Of a DNA stretch of 64,000 bases, positions 40,806 through 49,356 are shown piece after piece. The position numbers and the translations under genes are program-made. The notes under the pieces are model-generated. The model saw only the letters and a program-made list of their open reading frames with translations, was not told where the DNA came from and made no database searches. The stretch spans positions 124,001 to 188,000 of the forward strand of contig NZ_JBHZGO010000023.1 in the NCBI RefSeq assembly GCF_042747725.1, in the 5' to 3' direction. Source of the stretch: FACHB-T130 sp042747725. GTDB lineage: Bacteria; Cyanobacteriota; Cyanobacteriia; Cyanobacteriales; FACHB-T130. The first letter of the stretch is position 1. Each line of letters opens with the position of its first letter.

Positions 40806-41008
40806 GGAGGAGTGAGGAGTGAGGAGTGAGGAGTGAGGACTGAGGGGTGAGGGCTGAGGAGTGAGGGCTGAGGACTGAGGGCTGAGGACTGAGGAGTGAG
40901 GACTGAGGGCTGAGGACTGAGGAGTGAGGAGTGAGGACTGAGGAAGTGAGGACTGAGGAAGTGAGGATTCAATAGTGAGGAGTGAGGAGTGAGGAGTGAG
41001 GACTGAGG
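40806..41008. repeat. Long STRR-type heptamer tract (GAGGAGT/GAGGACT/GAGGGCT)
   Basis: About 200 bp of almost continuous 7-bp units with consensus GAGGRST: GAGGAGT, GAGGACT, GAGGGCT and GAGGGGT in mixed order. A few GAGGAAGT octamers and one short interruption occur near 40940-40975. Known in filamentous cyanobacteria as short tandemly repeated repetitive sequences. Confidence 0.93.
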
Positions 41009-41063
41009 GATTTAGTAGGCAGTGGACAGCGGTCAATTACAAGAACCGACGGAGGGAAACATC

Positions 41064-41156
41064 TCAGGACTTACGCAAAGCTTATACATATAGTGTTTTG
41101 TAGGGGCAATCCCCCTGTGGTTGCCCCCAAATGTGGTGATGTTGTGTAAGTCCTGA
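41064..41156. mobile_element. MITE-like element, copy 1
   Basis: TCAGGACTTACGCAA (41064-41078) is inverted at 41142-41156 with one mismatch. The first 65 bp are practically identical to the element at 61519-61609. An internal hairpin is GGGGCAA/TTGCCCC. No ORF. It lies 47 bp before queC. No clear target duplication. Confidence 0.8.
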
Positions 41157-41203
41157 GCTAAAAGTTGGCAGAAGTAAAAATCCAGGTATGAGGGGGCTGG
41201 GAA

Positions 41204-41890
41204 GTGAAAGCGGTTGTTTTGTTGTCTGGGGGGTTAGACTCTTCGACGGTACTGTATCAGGCAAAGGTTGATGGCTGTGAGTGTTATGCTATCTCGTTTG
41301 ATTACCAGCAGCGGCACCAGAGAGAGTTAGAGTCTGCGACAGCGATCGCCCACCTCGCTGGTGTACTAGAACATCAGGTAGTGGCGTTTGATTTGCGTCG
41401 CTGGGGCGGTTCTGCGCTCACAGACAGTGCTATTAACGTACCAGAAGGGCGATCGCTTGATGAAATGGCTCAAAGTATCCCTGTAACCTATGTCCCCGCC
41501 CGAAACACCATCTTTTTGAGCTTTGCCCTAGCTTATGCAGAAACTATCAACGCTCAGCGGGTTTATATTGGCGTTAATGCTTTAGATTATTCCGGTTATC
41601 CAGATTGCCGTCCCGATTATATCCAGGCAATGCAGGAAATCTTTCGACTGGGAACGAAACAGGGACGAGAGGGACAGCCGATTAGCATCATGACGCCCCT
41701 GATAAACCTGAAAAAAACGGAAATCATTCAGCTCGGAAATCAGCTAGGCGTTCCTTGGGAGCAAACTTGGTCTTGCTATACCGGAGGCGAAGTGGCTTGT
41801 GGCGTTTGTGATTCCTGCCAGTTGCGTCTAGCTGCTTTTGCTGAGCTGGGATTACAAGATCCGCTTCCCTATGCAGCGAAGAGTCACTAA
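41204..41890 (+). CDS. queC: 7-cyano-7-deazaguanine synthase
   Basis: Converts 7-carboxy-7-deazaguanine to preQ0 in queuosine biosynthesis using ATP and ammonia. 228 aa from a GTG at 41204. The PP-loop is VVLLSGGLDSSTVLY at the N-terminus, then ISFDYQQRHQRELESA and VPARNTIFLSFALAYAE. The zinc-binding C-terminal cysteines are WSCYTGGEVACGVCDSCQLR. Normal length. A MITE-like element sits just upstream; no preQ1 riboswitch was recognised. Confidence 0.95.
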   Translation: MKAVVLLSGGLDSSTVLYQAKVDGCECYAISFDYQQRHQRELESATAIAHLAGVLEHQVVAFDLRRWGGSALTDSAINVPEGRSLDEMAQSIPVTYVPARNTIFLSFALAYAETINAQRVYIGVNALDYSGYPDCRPDYIQAMQEIFRLGTKQGREGQPISIMTPLINLKKTEIIQLGNQLGVPWEQTWSCYTGGEVACGVCDSCQLRLAAFAELGLQDPLPYAAKSH

Positions 41891-41942
41891 AGCTGGGGAT
41901 GTCCCAGATGTAAACGAATGGCAAGTTAGAATCTAAACTTTA

Positions 41943-43454
41943 TCATTCAAAATTTATGCTGACTCCTGATTCCTGATTCGCAATTTCTGATTCCTTTATG
42001 TCATCTGCTGCAACCTTAGCATCTATATCTGAGACATCATCTGAGACATCAGATCCGTTGGCTCCATTGCTAGCAAATGTCGTCTCTCGTCGGTGAATGC
42101 GAATTTGGTGCAGGCGTGGACCCTCGGCAGAAACGATGGTCAGCTCAAGGTTGTCATAGCGTAGGGTTTCGCCTTGGGTAGGAATTCTCTGATAGTGGTA
42201 AAGCAGGAAGCCGCCCAAAGTTTGGTATTTATCAATCAGGGGCAAGTTGAGATCCAGAAATTCGTTGACTTCTTCCAAATTCATCTGTGCTTGCACCAGA
42301 AAAGTCTGCTCATCCAAAATTTGTACAGCTAACTCTTCTTTATTCTCAGATTTTGGCTCGTAGCCGATAATTTCAGCAATCAAATCCTCAATTGTTACTA
42401 ACCCAGCGGTGCCACCAAATTCATCCACAACGATCGCCATTGCCAGGTGACTTCGCTGCATCATCGGCAAAAGTTCGCTTAAAGGTCGTCCTTCGGGCAC
42501 AAATCGAGCGGGTCGAATCCAAGGCTGAATCGGTGTATCTAGGGTTAGTTCCCCTTTGGCTAAAGGTTCAGCTAACTCTTTGAAGTAAATAATGCCGCGA
42601 ATATCGTCGAGGGATTCTCCCGTGACGGGATAGCGGGAGTGACCCGTGGAGGTAATTTCATCTAGAAAGATTTGAAAAGTGGCGTCACAGGGAATGGAGG
42701 CAATGCTGGTGCGGGGAACCATCACTTCTTCCGCCAACACCTCACCAAACTCAAACACGTTGTTGAGCAACTCTCGTTCTTCGGCTTCCAGACCTGTAGA
42801 CTCGCGCTCTGTGGTGATAATCATTTGCAATTCTTCGGGGGTAACGCGCGCATACCAGCCTTGTCCGGTGTACTGAATGCCTACCAGCCGCAACAGCAAG
42901 CGCGTTGATTGGTTGAGAATCCAGATGAACGGGTTGAAAAAGCGGGCGATCGCTCTGATTGGCAGTCCCAAAAACCTCGCCAGTTGTTCCGAGTAAAGCA
43001 GTGCCACTGATTTCGGGGATAGTTCACCCAAAACAATTTGCAGATAGGCAATCAGGAAGAAAGCAACCGGCACCGAAAGGGAATGAGCGATCGCTACTTT
43101 CACCTTCCAAGATAGAGGCAAGTGCGCTATTGAAGCGGACACTAAAATTGCCATTGTACTCTCGCCAATCCAGCCGAGAGCCAAACTAGAGAGAGTAATC
43201 CCTAGTTGAGTAGTAGAAAGCAGCCGATCGATGCTGCCTTGCAAGTTTTGAACCGTTTTTGCCTGAATATCGCCCGCTTCGGCTAGCTGATTGATGCGCG
43301 ATCGCCGCACCGAAACTATCGAAAACTCAGCGATGACAAAAAAACCATTAATGGCAATCAGCAGTAGCACCGATAATAATCGCAGCAGAACGTCTTGCGC
43401 GGTGAGCCTAGGAAAAGCATTCACCGTCAAGATCGCCAACACGGGGGTATCCAT
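41943..43454 (-). CDS. CNNM/HlyC-CorC family membrane protein
   Basis: 503 aa from the ATG at 43454 (MDTPVLAILTVNAFPRLTAQ); an upstream in-frame start would add residues encoded by a GGTATTG repeat. The DUF21 membrane domain has about four helices (LLLIAINGFFVIAEFSIVSV, LGITLSSLALGWIGESTMAI, FLIAYLQIVLGELSPKSVAL), followed by two CBS domains (GHSRYPVTGESLDDIRGIIY; AIVVDEFGGTAGLVTIEDLI) and a C-terminal CorC_HlyC domain (LNLPLIDKYQTLGGFLLYHY). A polar tail follows. Complete architecture, unlike the paralogue at 34669. Probable divalent-cation transport or regulation. Confidence 0.9.
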   Translation of the reverse strand: MDTPVLAILTVNAFPRLTAQDVLLRLLSVLLLIAINGFFVIAEFSIVSVRRSRINQLAEAGDIQAKTVQNLQGSIDRLLSTTQLGITLSSLALGWIGESTMAILVSASIAHLPLSWKVKVAIAHSLSVPVAFFLIAYLQIVLGELSPKSVALLYSEQLARFLGLPIRAIARFFNPFIWILNQSTRLLLRLVGIQYTGQGWYARVTPEELQMIITTERESTGLEAEERELLNNVFEFGEVLAEEVMVPRTSIASIPCDATFQIFLDEITSTGHSRYPVTGESLDDIRGIIYFKELAEPLAKGELTLDTPIQPWIRPARFVPEGRPLSELLPMMQRSHLAMAIVVDEFGGTAGLVTIEDLIAEIIGYEPKSENKEELAVQILDEQTFLVQAQMNLEEVNEFLDLNLPLIDKYQTLGGFLLYHYQRIPTQGETLRYDNLELTIVSAEGPRLHQIRIHRRETTFASNGANGSDVSDDVSDIDAKVAADDIKESEIANQESGVSINFE

Positions 43455-43462
43455 CCGTAACG

Positions 43463-43557
43463 AAGGTATTGGGTATTGGGTATTGGGCAACGAATCGTTG
43501 GTAATCGGTAGTCGGTAATGAGTAGTGGGTAGAATCCACTACCCACTGTACGGTCAC
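43463..43557. repeat. GGTATTG heptamers and hairpin upstream of the CNNM gene
   Basis: Three GGTATTG units at 43465-43485. Further on, AGTGGGTAG and CTACCCACT pair around AATCCA near 43526-43549. The tract forms the 5' side of the CNNM gene. Confidence 0.7.
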
Positions 43558-43594
43558 GGTACAAGAAAAGCCCCTATTACCTACCACCTAACGC

Positions 43595-44287
43595 CTACTT
43601 CACCACTGGAATTCCAGACATTTTCAGCTGGAGTTTTTGATCGGGATAATCTGTCAAAGTCAAAGAAAGCTGCTTAGCGTCTTCTAGTAAAGCCGTGGGA
43701 ATACTCACCGTCCCCGAAAAGCTTTGCCCATTTGGTGGCAATTCTCCTGGCAAACCTTCAGTCACAGCACTTAAAGCTCGACCTTGGTCGTCCGTTACAT
43801 TCAAGAAACTATACAGAAACCGTACAGCATTCCCTCCCTCATTCTTCAGGCTCACATTCAGCAACAAAGACCCTCCTTGCTGACGCGCTGAGCCTATCTC
43901 CAACTTCACGCCCTTGTCCTGACTTGTAATCGGGAAATTTTGCTGTTTATTTTCCTGCTCAGAGGTCTCCTCAGGAGTGTTAGGCTCGCTGTTGCTTTTG
44001 GTTTCCTCTTCTTTCGGTTCAGGCTTAATAACGGTTTTACCCTTACCGCTCATTTGTGCTTTGACACTTGCCAGGATATCAACCTCGCGCAAAATTGCCA
44101 CTCCTTCTTTACCAGGAGTTGCCCGCTTGCTACCAGCCAATTTATTGGTAGGGCGCACATCCGGCTGCGTTACTCCTTTAAGGGCTTCATGACCTACAGT
44201 AAACCCCCACATCGCACTTACAAAGCCAGCGCCTAACATCATGGCAAGCAAAATTAACGTAAGTGCGACAGTTGAATTTAGTTTCAT
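43595..44287 (-). CDS. Secreted/membrane-anchored protein of unknown function
   Basis: 230 aa. An N-terminal signal-anchor (STVALTLILLAMMLGAGFVS) is followed by a conserved-looking stretch (MWGFTVGHEALKGVTQPDVR), a Lys/Glu/Ser/Asn-rich linker (about residues 80-120), and a C-terminal beta-rich domain (GVKLEIGSARQQGGSLLLNV, then LLNVSLKNEGGNAVRFLYSF and LSLTLTDYPDQKLQLKM) resembling DUF4352-like immunoglobulin folds. Probably extracytoplasmic. Family not firmly recognised. Confidence 0.72.
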   Translation of the reverse strand: MKLNSTVALTLILLAMMLGAGFVSAMWGFTVGHEALKGVTQPDVRPTNKLAGSKRATPGKEGVAILREVDILASVKAQMSGKGKTVIKPEPKEEETKSNSEPNTPEETSEQENKQQNFPITSQDKGVKLEIGSARQQGGSLLLNVSLKNEGGNAVRFLYSFLNVTDDQGRALSAVTEGLPGELPPNGQSFSGTVSIPTALLEDAKQLSLTLTDYPDQKLQLKMSGIPVVK

Positions 44288-44506
44288 TGGTTGCTCAAGC
44301 TACAAAAATTGCCGCGACACCGACTAACTGCTATACATAGCTGACGACTGACAGCAGTGGAACCTATGATAGCGAATCGGTCAATGTCACGCCGAAGATT
44401 TATCTCTATTTTAGAAAACAGCGCTTATAATTTATTATCAGGAATCATACTACGCATCCGCTTTGGAGTGGACTTAGCGTCCATAATTGTATAAAATAAC
44501 AATCCA

Positions 44507-44554
44507 GCCAGGATTGACTGATGGGATGCAGTCATCAAATCAGTCAATCCTGGC
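44507..44554. repeat. Perfect 16-bp hairpin just upstream of tRNA-Ile2
   Basis: GCCAGGATTGACTGAT (44507-44522) pairs perfectly with ATCAGTCAATCCTGGC (44539-44554); the 16-nt loop can itself form GATG/CATC. No T tract follows. It ends 15 bp before the tRNA. Confidence 0.85.
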
Positions 44555-44569
44555 AACGAAATCAATCAT

Positions 44570-44642
44570 GCGCTCTTGGCCGATTGGGGAGGCAGCGAAC
44601 TCATAATTCGCCTTCAGACTGGTTCGATTCCGGTAGGGCGCA
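44570..44642 (+). tRNA. tRNA-Ile2 (anticodon CAT, lysidine-modified) or Met-type
   Basis: 73-nt cloverleaf: acceptor GCGCTCT/AGGGCGC (one G-T), three-pair D stem GCC/GGC with GATTGGGGA loop, anticodon stem GCGAA/TTCGC with loop CTCATAA, T stem ACTGG/CCGGT with loop TTCGATT, discriminator A. The overall layout (TGGC-GA at 8-14, CTCATAA loop) matches the minor tRNA-Ile of plastid trnI-CAU, whose C34 is changed to lysidine by TilS, rather than elongator Met. Assignment to Ile2 is by comparison from memory. Confidence 0.85.
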
Positions 44643-45024
44643 TTCCCATAAATTCAGTATCCTTGAAGCAAATTCCCCAGAAGCGCTCTAGCGGAAAGTA
44701 CAATGCGCTCAGGATAAATGCAGTTTATTAGCGTATCACGATCTTAAGAAACCTATTAATAAAATTATTCTCGATAATTTACTTTTATCGAAAATTTCAG
44801 CAGAATATCTAAAACGCCAGATGTTTCCCAATGGTGGAAAGCAACTGAACAAAGTAAGTTGGAAGCTTAACGTCAGTTCAAGAAATAGAGTTTATAAAAA
44901 GCCAGCCCTGATAGCTTGTCAAAATCTCGCCCCGTGAATTTTGAAAAAGTCAAATTTTAAACCGCGACCAGGCAGAAGTAAGAAAGACAAACAATCTTTG
45001 CTTGTCTTTTCCTCTTTTTCTGAT
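44643..45024. other. 382-bp region after tRNA-Ile2
   Basis: No gene supported. A weak 60-codon frame at 44941 begins with TTG and runs into the opposite-strand gene; it is not convincing. No terminator or repeat recognised. Confidence 0.5.
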
Positions 45025-45471
45025 TTAGGGCTGTGGGGGGTTCTCAAACACGAACTCGCTGCCTGTTACGGGTCTACCACTACCAGTAACGTTTACATTG
45101 ATAGCTGGGCTTTGCAGAATTGAGGTATTGAAAGGATTAGGGAGATCGGGAGTGCGAATAATAAAGTCACTGGAAGTCTGCTGAAAGAGTAGCTCCCGGT
45201 AAAGGTTATCGACTATCTTAGTGTCTTGCTCGATCTCATTTTCTGGAAAACTAGGGCCAATGATGAAATTTAACTCCCGTCGGTAAGATTGGTTGCCGAA
45301 AAAGTCTTTAGAGTTTTCACTGATAGCTCGATTAAATAAGTCCGGAATCGAGGTATAAGGTACTGGCTGGAAGTTAGAGAGTGTTTGCTGAGCGATCGCG
45401 CTAGAGGCAATGACAGTCGAAGCGGCACTGAGAACCAACACACTGATTAAATTAGTCAAGCGCATTCCCAT
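45025..45471 (-). CDS. Small secreted protein of unknown function
   Basis: 148 aa from the ATG at 45471 (MGMRLTNLISVLVLSAASTV), with a signal peptide ending near ASSAIAQQ. The mature part is polar (LFNRAISENSKDFFGNQSYR, RELNFIIGPSFPENEIEQDT) and ends GSEFVFENPPQP. A TTG at 45483 is an alternative start. Family not recognised; probably periplasmic or extracellular. Confidence 0.72.
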   Translation of the reverse strand: MGMRLTNLISVLVLSAASTVIASSAIAQQTLSNFQPVPYTSIPDLFNRAISENSKDFFGNQSYRRELNFIIGPSFPENEIEQDTKIVDNLYRELLFQQTSSDFIIRTPDLPNPFNTSILQSPAINVNVTGSGRPVTGSEFVFENPPQP

Positions 45472-45567
45472 CTCGTCCCTCAACTTTGGCTGAATACTAT
45501 CTAAAGTTTAAGTTTAGGATGATTGTTAGTCAAATTGTCATATCTCCACTCTTTTTCTGTCCTAGTG

Positions 45568-46188
45568 ATGATCCACAAAATCCAACCCCAGACTGATTTA
45601 ACTGGCTCTTATGCTACTGCCGAGCTAACAACGCTACGCCAGCAACTGCTGGATTTATTTTGCCATCTGGCTTATAAAGAGGGAGATTTTGTGCTGTCAT
45701 CGGGGCAGTGCAGTTCTTACTACATTAACGGCAAGCCAGTAACGCTTCATCCCCAAGGAGCTTTAGCAACAGGTCGGATTCTGTTATCGCTGCTGCCGAT
45801 GGATACCCAGGCAGTTGCCGGATTGACGCTGGGAGCCGACCCGATTGTGACAGCAGTAAGCGTAGTTTCCGCCTATGAAAATAGACCTTTACCGGCGTTA
45901 ATTATTCGGAAAGAAGCCAAGGGACACGGAACACAGGCATATATAGAAGGTCCTACTCTCCCTGCGGGTGCGAAAGTGGTAGTTTTGGAAGATGTGGTTA
46001 CAACTGGTAAATCTGCAATGAAAGCAGTTGAGCGTCTGCGAGATGCCGGTTATGAGGTTGAACAGGTAATTTCTTTGGTAGATAGACAACAAGGCGGTGC
46101 CGAGTTATACCAGTCAGTTGGGCTAAAGTTTCAGGCGGTGTTTTCGATTCAGGATCTTCAGGAACGATATAAGCAGATGCAGGCTTAA
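45568..46188 (+). CDS. pyrE: Orotate phosphoribosyltransferase
   Basis: 206 aa from the ATG at 45568 (MIHKIQPQTDLTGSYATAEL); a GTG three bases upstream is equally possible. Family blocks are FVLSSGQCSSYYINGKPVTL, GLTLGADPIVTAVSVVSAYE, LIIRKEAKGHGTQAYIEGP and the PRPP-binding VVVLEDVVTTGKSAMKAVER. It forms OMP from orotate and PRPP in pyrimidine synthesis. It is divergent from the secreted-protein gene. Confidence 0.94.
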   Translation: MIHKIQPQTDLTGSYATAELTTLRQQLLDLFCHLAYKEGDFVLSSGQCSSYYINGKPVTLHPQGALATGRILLSLLPMDTQAVAGLTLGADPIVTAVSVVSAYENRPLPALIIRKEAKGHGTQAYIEGPTLPAGAKVVVLEDVVTTGKSAMKAVERLRDAGYEVEQVISLVDRQQGGAELYQSVGLKFQAVFSIQDLQERYKQMQA

Positions 46189-46414
46189 TATTGTCGCTCA
46201 AGTTTACATTTAGCTGACTGATAATCCTGCTCATGAGAAAGACTTTTGAGCAGTGCTAAACCTAAAATAAACTCAGTATTCGCCACTGGCAATGCTAGGT
46301 GATTATTTACGGTAAGCTACGCGATCGCACTATGCCACTCTCACCCACGACTATTGACGAGTCTGATTGTTGTAAGTACAATGTAGCTACTTTTCCTTTT
46401 AAAGCTACTTAGAT

Positions 46415-46672
46415 ATGAATGCAGCTATCAAAACCAGAATTGTTAAAATTGGTAATTCTCAGGGAATTCGTATTCCTAAACCGCTTTTAGAACAAAGCGG
46501 TATTCATACAGAAGTTGAAATTGAAGTGCAAGGCGCGAGCTTGATTATTCGCCCAGCGGCAAGATCTCGTGTGGGATGGGATGAAGCCTTTGCCAAAATG
46601 TCCGAACGACACGATGATATTTTGCTTGACGATGTTATCCCTACTAACTGGGAACAGGTTGAATGGGAATGA
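46415..46672 (+). CDS. mazE: AbrB/MazE-type antitoxin
   Basis: 85 aa. The N-terminal swapped-hairpin DNA-binding fold is clear: TRIVKIGNSQGIRIPKPLLE and SGIHTEVEIEVQGASLIIRP. The C-terminal part (WDEAFAKMSERHDDILLDDV) would wrap the toxin. Its stop overlaps the toxin start as ATGA (46669-46672). It probably autoregulates the pair. Confidence 0.9.
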   Translation: MNAAIKTRIVKIGNSQGIRIPKPLLEQSGIHTEVEIEVQGASLIIRPAARSRVGWDEAFAKMSERHDDILLDDVIPTNWEQVEWE

Positions 46673-46992
46673 TAGTCAAACGTTTTGATGTTTTCCTATT
46701 TAATCTCGATCCTACTGTTGGTAGTGAAATTCAGAAAACACGACCCTGTTTAGTGATTTCTCCAGATGAAATGAACCGCAATATTGCTACAGTCATCATT
46801 GCACCAATGACGACAAAGGGTCAAACATATCCTACCCGTATAGCTTCTCAATTTCAAAGTAAAGATGGACAAATTATTCTCGACCAGATCCGCACAGTAG
46901 ACAAAACTCGATTAGTTAAACACCTTGGTCAAATTAGCCCCGATGAGCAAAGAGCTGTTCTCGATAGCTTGGCTGAGATGTTCGCCGAGTGA
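46669..46992 (+). CDS. mazF: MazF/PemK-type endoribonuclease toxin
   Basis: 107 aa from the ATG at 46669 (MIVKRFDVFLFNLDPTVGSE), chosen because it overlaps the antitoxin stop (ATGA) and matches the usual N-terminus; an ATG at 46663 is possible. Conserved QKTRPCLVISPDEMNRNIAT and VIIAPMTTKGQTYPTRI fit the MazF ribonuclease fold. It would cleave mRNA when the antitoxin is degraded. Confidence 0.92.
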   Translation: MIVKRFDVFLFNLDPTVGSEIQKTRPCLVISPDEMNRNIATVIIAPMTTKGQTYPTRIASQFQSKDGQIILDQIRTVDKTRLVKHLGQISPDEQRAVLDSLAEMFAE

Positions 46993-47187
46993 ATATTCCC
47001 GTAACTTGAGCGAATTCTATTGCTGTTAAAAATTGCGCGATCGCACTTATGTGTAGTGCGAGATAGCGCGATCGCCTACGGTACGCTACGCCAAAGCCCA
47101 TTGCCCCAAGTTGGGCTAAGAAACACAACCCAGTATTTCCTATTACAATAAGCTTTGAATATTTTGGGTTGACGAAGTAAACCTAAA

Positions 47188-47874
47188 TTAGTGAGCATCA
47201 CCCATATCTACCCATAGACGCTCTTCATAAAATTGAAGCTTTGGATCAATATCTTTTTGCTTCAAAGTTAAAGATTTACAGTTATTATCATAATCATAAA
47301 AAAATATTTCTACTTCTGAAAATAAAAACAATTCAGTCTGTAGCAAAATCTGTTTAGGATTAGATTCACTAATCTTAAAATCTAATTTTCTTTTTGTTTC
47401 TTCATTAATTGGCTTTTCAACTATGCAAGTTACATAACATACATTATTTTTATCTTTTTCTAATACATTTAAAAAAGGAAGAAGCTCTGAGTTTGGAATA
47501 CATAAATCCTTCTTTTTTCCATCTATTAATGATAAAGACAAACGGGGATTTGTATAAATCAAACCCTCGTACAAGTTAGAATCATTTTTATATCTAAAAT
47601 TCATCCTAATTTGCTTGATATTAAAAGCTTTGTTCGAGGCAGTTATAGATAATTTTAGTGCATATCCAATACCTTTTATTTGCTTATGCACACCAAAATT
47701 ATCATAATTAAACATCATTTCTGGACTTATGTAAACAATGCTAATTATTCTTCCTTTTAAGATAGGTTGCAACAAAAACTCTTTATAGCAAATGCTATAG
47801 CAGAAATTAACTATAGCTATTATAAAACCGCCAAAAGCAGCTACTGCTTTTGCAGTTTCAAAATCTAAAGCCAT
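47188..47874 (-). CDS. Hypothetical protein with one N-terminal membrane helix, AT-rich
   Basis: 228 aa. One hydrophobic segment near the N-terminus (AVAAFGGFIIAIVNFCYSIC) is followed by a soluble, Lys/Asn/Ile-rich domain with predicted beta strands (ALKLSITASNKAFNIKQIRM, TELFLFSEVEIFFYDYDNNC). The gene is clearly richer in A and T than its neighbours and lacks HIP1 sites, which suggests recent acquisition. No family recognised; the layout resembles small membrane-anchored accessory proteins. Confidence 0.7.
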   Translation of the reverse strand: MALDFETAKAVAAFGGFIIAIVNFCYSICYKEFLLQPILKGRIISIVYISPEMMFNYDNFGVHKQIKGIGYALKLSITASNKAFNIKQIRMNFRYKNDSNLYEGLIYTNPRLSLSLIDGKKKDLCIPNSELLPFLNVLEKDKNNVCYVTCIVEKPINEETKRKLDFKISESNPKQILLQTELFLFSEVEIFFYDYDNNCKSLTLKQKDIDPKLQFYEERLWVDMGDAH

Positions 47875-47965
47875 AGAAAGAATTCCATTTTATAATTTTA
47901 CTTAATAGCGTGCTACCTAAAACATCGTTACCATGCTCAACTTGGTAACGATGTTTAACATTGTT

Positions 47966-49339
47966 TTAGCCTTGAGTTACGGGTTCCTTAGCCAAAAATT
48001 TCTCCAGTTCTGTCAAAGCATCGGCATCCACTTTCGTCTGCATCGGGCAGAATTTCGGACCGCACATTGAGCAGAATTCAGCAGTTTTATAAATATCTGC
48101 TGGCAGAGTTTCGTCGTGATATTCCTTAGCGCGTTCGGGGTCGAGGGATAATTCAAACTGGCGGTTCCAGTCGAAATTGTAACGCGCTTTGGAAAGTTCA
48201 TCATCGCGATCGCGTGCCCCCGGACGATGCCGTGCAATATCGGCAGCATGAGCCGCAATCTTATAGGCAATTAATCCATTCCGCACGTCTTCAGCATTCG
48301 GCAGCCCTAAGTGTTCTTTGGGTGTCACATAGCACAGCATCGCCGTACCGTACCAACCAGCCATTGCTGCACCAATCGCAGAGGTGATGTGGTCGTAACC
48401 GGGGGCAATGTCTGTAACCAGTGGTCCCAACACATAGAAGGGTGCTTCAGAACACTCTTCCATCTGCTTTTTGACATTAAACTCGATTTGATCCATTGGG
48501 ACGTGTCCTGGCCCTTCCACCATCACCTGCACGTCATGTTCCCAGGCTTTGCGGGTCAATTTTCCTAAAGTTTTGAGTTCGGCTAATTGAGCGGCATCTG
48601 AGGCGTCGTGCTGACAACCGGGACGCAGGGAATCTCCCAGACTGAAGGAGACATCGTATTTTTTGAAAATTTCGATGATGTCTTGGAAGTGGGTATAAAG
48701 CGGATTTTGCTTGTGATGATGCAACATCCACCGTGCCAGAATGCCGCCACCGCGAGAAACAATCCCGGTGATGCGATCGCGCACTAAAGGCAAATGCTCA
48801 ATTAATATCCCGGCGTGGATGGTTTGATAATCTACTCCCTGCTGTGCGTGCTTCTCAATTATGTGGAGAAAGTCATCGGCGGTGAGGTTTTCAATCGTGC
48901 CGTGGACGCTTTCTAAGGCTTGGTAAACTGGCACTGTGCCAATGGGAACGGGCGAGGCGTTGATAATTGCCGTGCGAATCTGATCCAAATTGCCGCCGCC
49001 GGTGGACAAGTCCATGACGGTATCAGCGCCATATTTTACAGCCAGATTTAACTTATCGACCTCTTCATCCAGATTGGAAGAGTTGGGGGAAGCGCCGATA
49101 TTGGCGTTCACCTTACACTTCGAGGCGATGCCAATCGCCATCGGTTCTAGGTTGGTGTGGTTGATGTTGGCGGGGATAATCATTCGTCCCCGCGCCACTT
49201 CATCCCGAATCAGCTCAACTGGGAGATTTTCCCGCTGTGCTACATACTGCATTTCTTCAGTAATCACACCTTGACGGGCATAGTGCATTTGAGAGACGTT
49301 GCTCTGTCCACGCCGCTTAGCGATCCATTCAGTCCGCAT
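47966..49339 (-). CDS. thiC: Phosphomethylpyrimidine synthase
   Basis: Radical-SAM enzyme converting aminoimidazole ribotide to HMP-P in thiamine synthesis. 457 aa, typical of cyanobacterial ThiC. Key blocks are YGADTVMDLSTGGGNLDQIR, GTVPVYQALESVHGTIENLT, VMVEGPGHVPMDQIEFNVKK and GPLVTDIAPGYDHITSAIGA. The C-terminal Fe-S motif is CSMCGPKFCPM. A TPP riboswitch precedes it. Confidence 0.96.
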   Translation of the reverse strand: MRTEWIAKRRGQSNVSQMHYARQGVITEEMQYVAQRENLPVELIRDEVARGRMIIPANINHTNLEPMAIGIASKCKVNANIGASPNSSNLDEEVDKLNLAVKYGADTVMDLSTGGGNLDQIRTAIINASPVPIGTVPVYQALESVHGTIENLTADDFLHIIEKHAQQGVDYQTIHAGILIEHLPLVRDRITGIVSRGGGILARWMLHHHKQNPLYTHFQDIIEIFKKYDVSFSLGDSLRPGCQHDASDAAQLAELKTLGKLTRKAWEHDVQVMVEGPGHVPMDQIEFNVKKQMEECSEAPFYVLGPLVTDIAPGYDHITSAIGAAMAGWYGTAMLCYVTPKEHLGLPNAEDVRNGLIAYKIAAHAADIARHRPGARDRDDELSKARYNFDWNRQFELSLDPERAKEYHDETLPADIYKTAEFCSMCGPKFCPMQTKVDADALTELEKFLAKEPVTQG

Positions 49340-49356
49340 ATTGAATTCCTCAATTA

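Larger units (their letters stand above)
40581..41203. other. 623-bp intergenic region built largely of repeats
   Basis: Holds the heptamer tract at 40806-41008 and the MITE-like element at 41064-41156. Frames through the repeat tract are open on the minus strand, but they encode only Ser/Pro/Leu/His repeats and are not genes. Confidence 0.7.

Noticed and set aside
40806..41008. CRISPR array
   Set aside because: Units are 7 bp without spacers; this is an STRR tract.
40763..41036. Open frames rich in Ser, Pro, Leu and His
   Set aside because: They are translations of the GAGGRST heptamer tract; a 7-bp repeat stays open in all phases.
41157..41203. preQ1 riboswitch before queC
   Set aside because: Only 47 bp remain between the MITE-like element and the start codon and no preQ1 aptamer motif is visible.
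44941..45123. 60-codon plus-strand frame
   Set aside because: TTG start, no conserved content, overlaps the 3' end of the opposite-strand secreted-protein gene.
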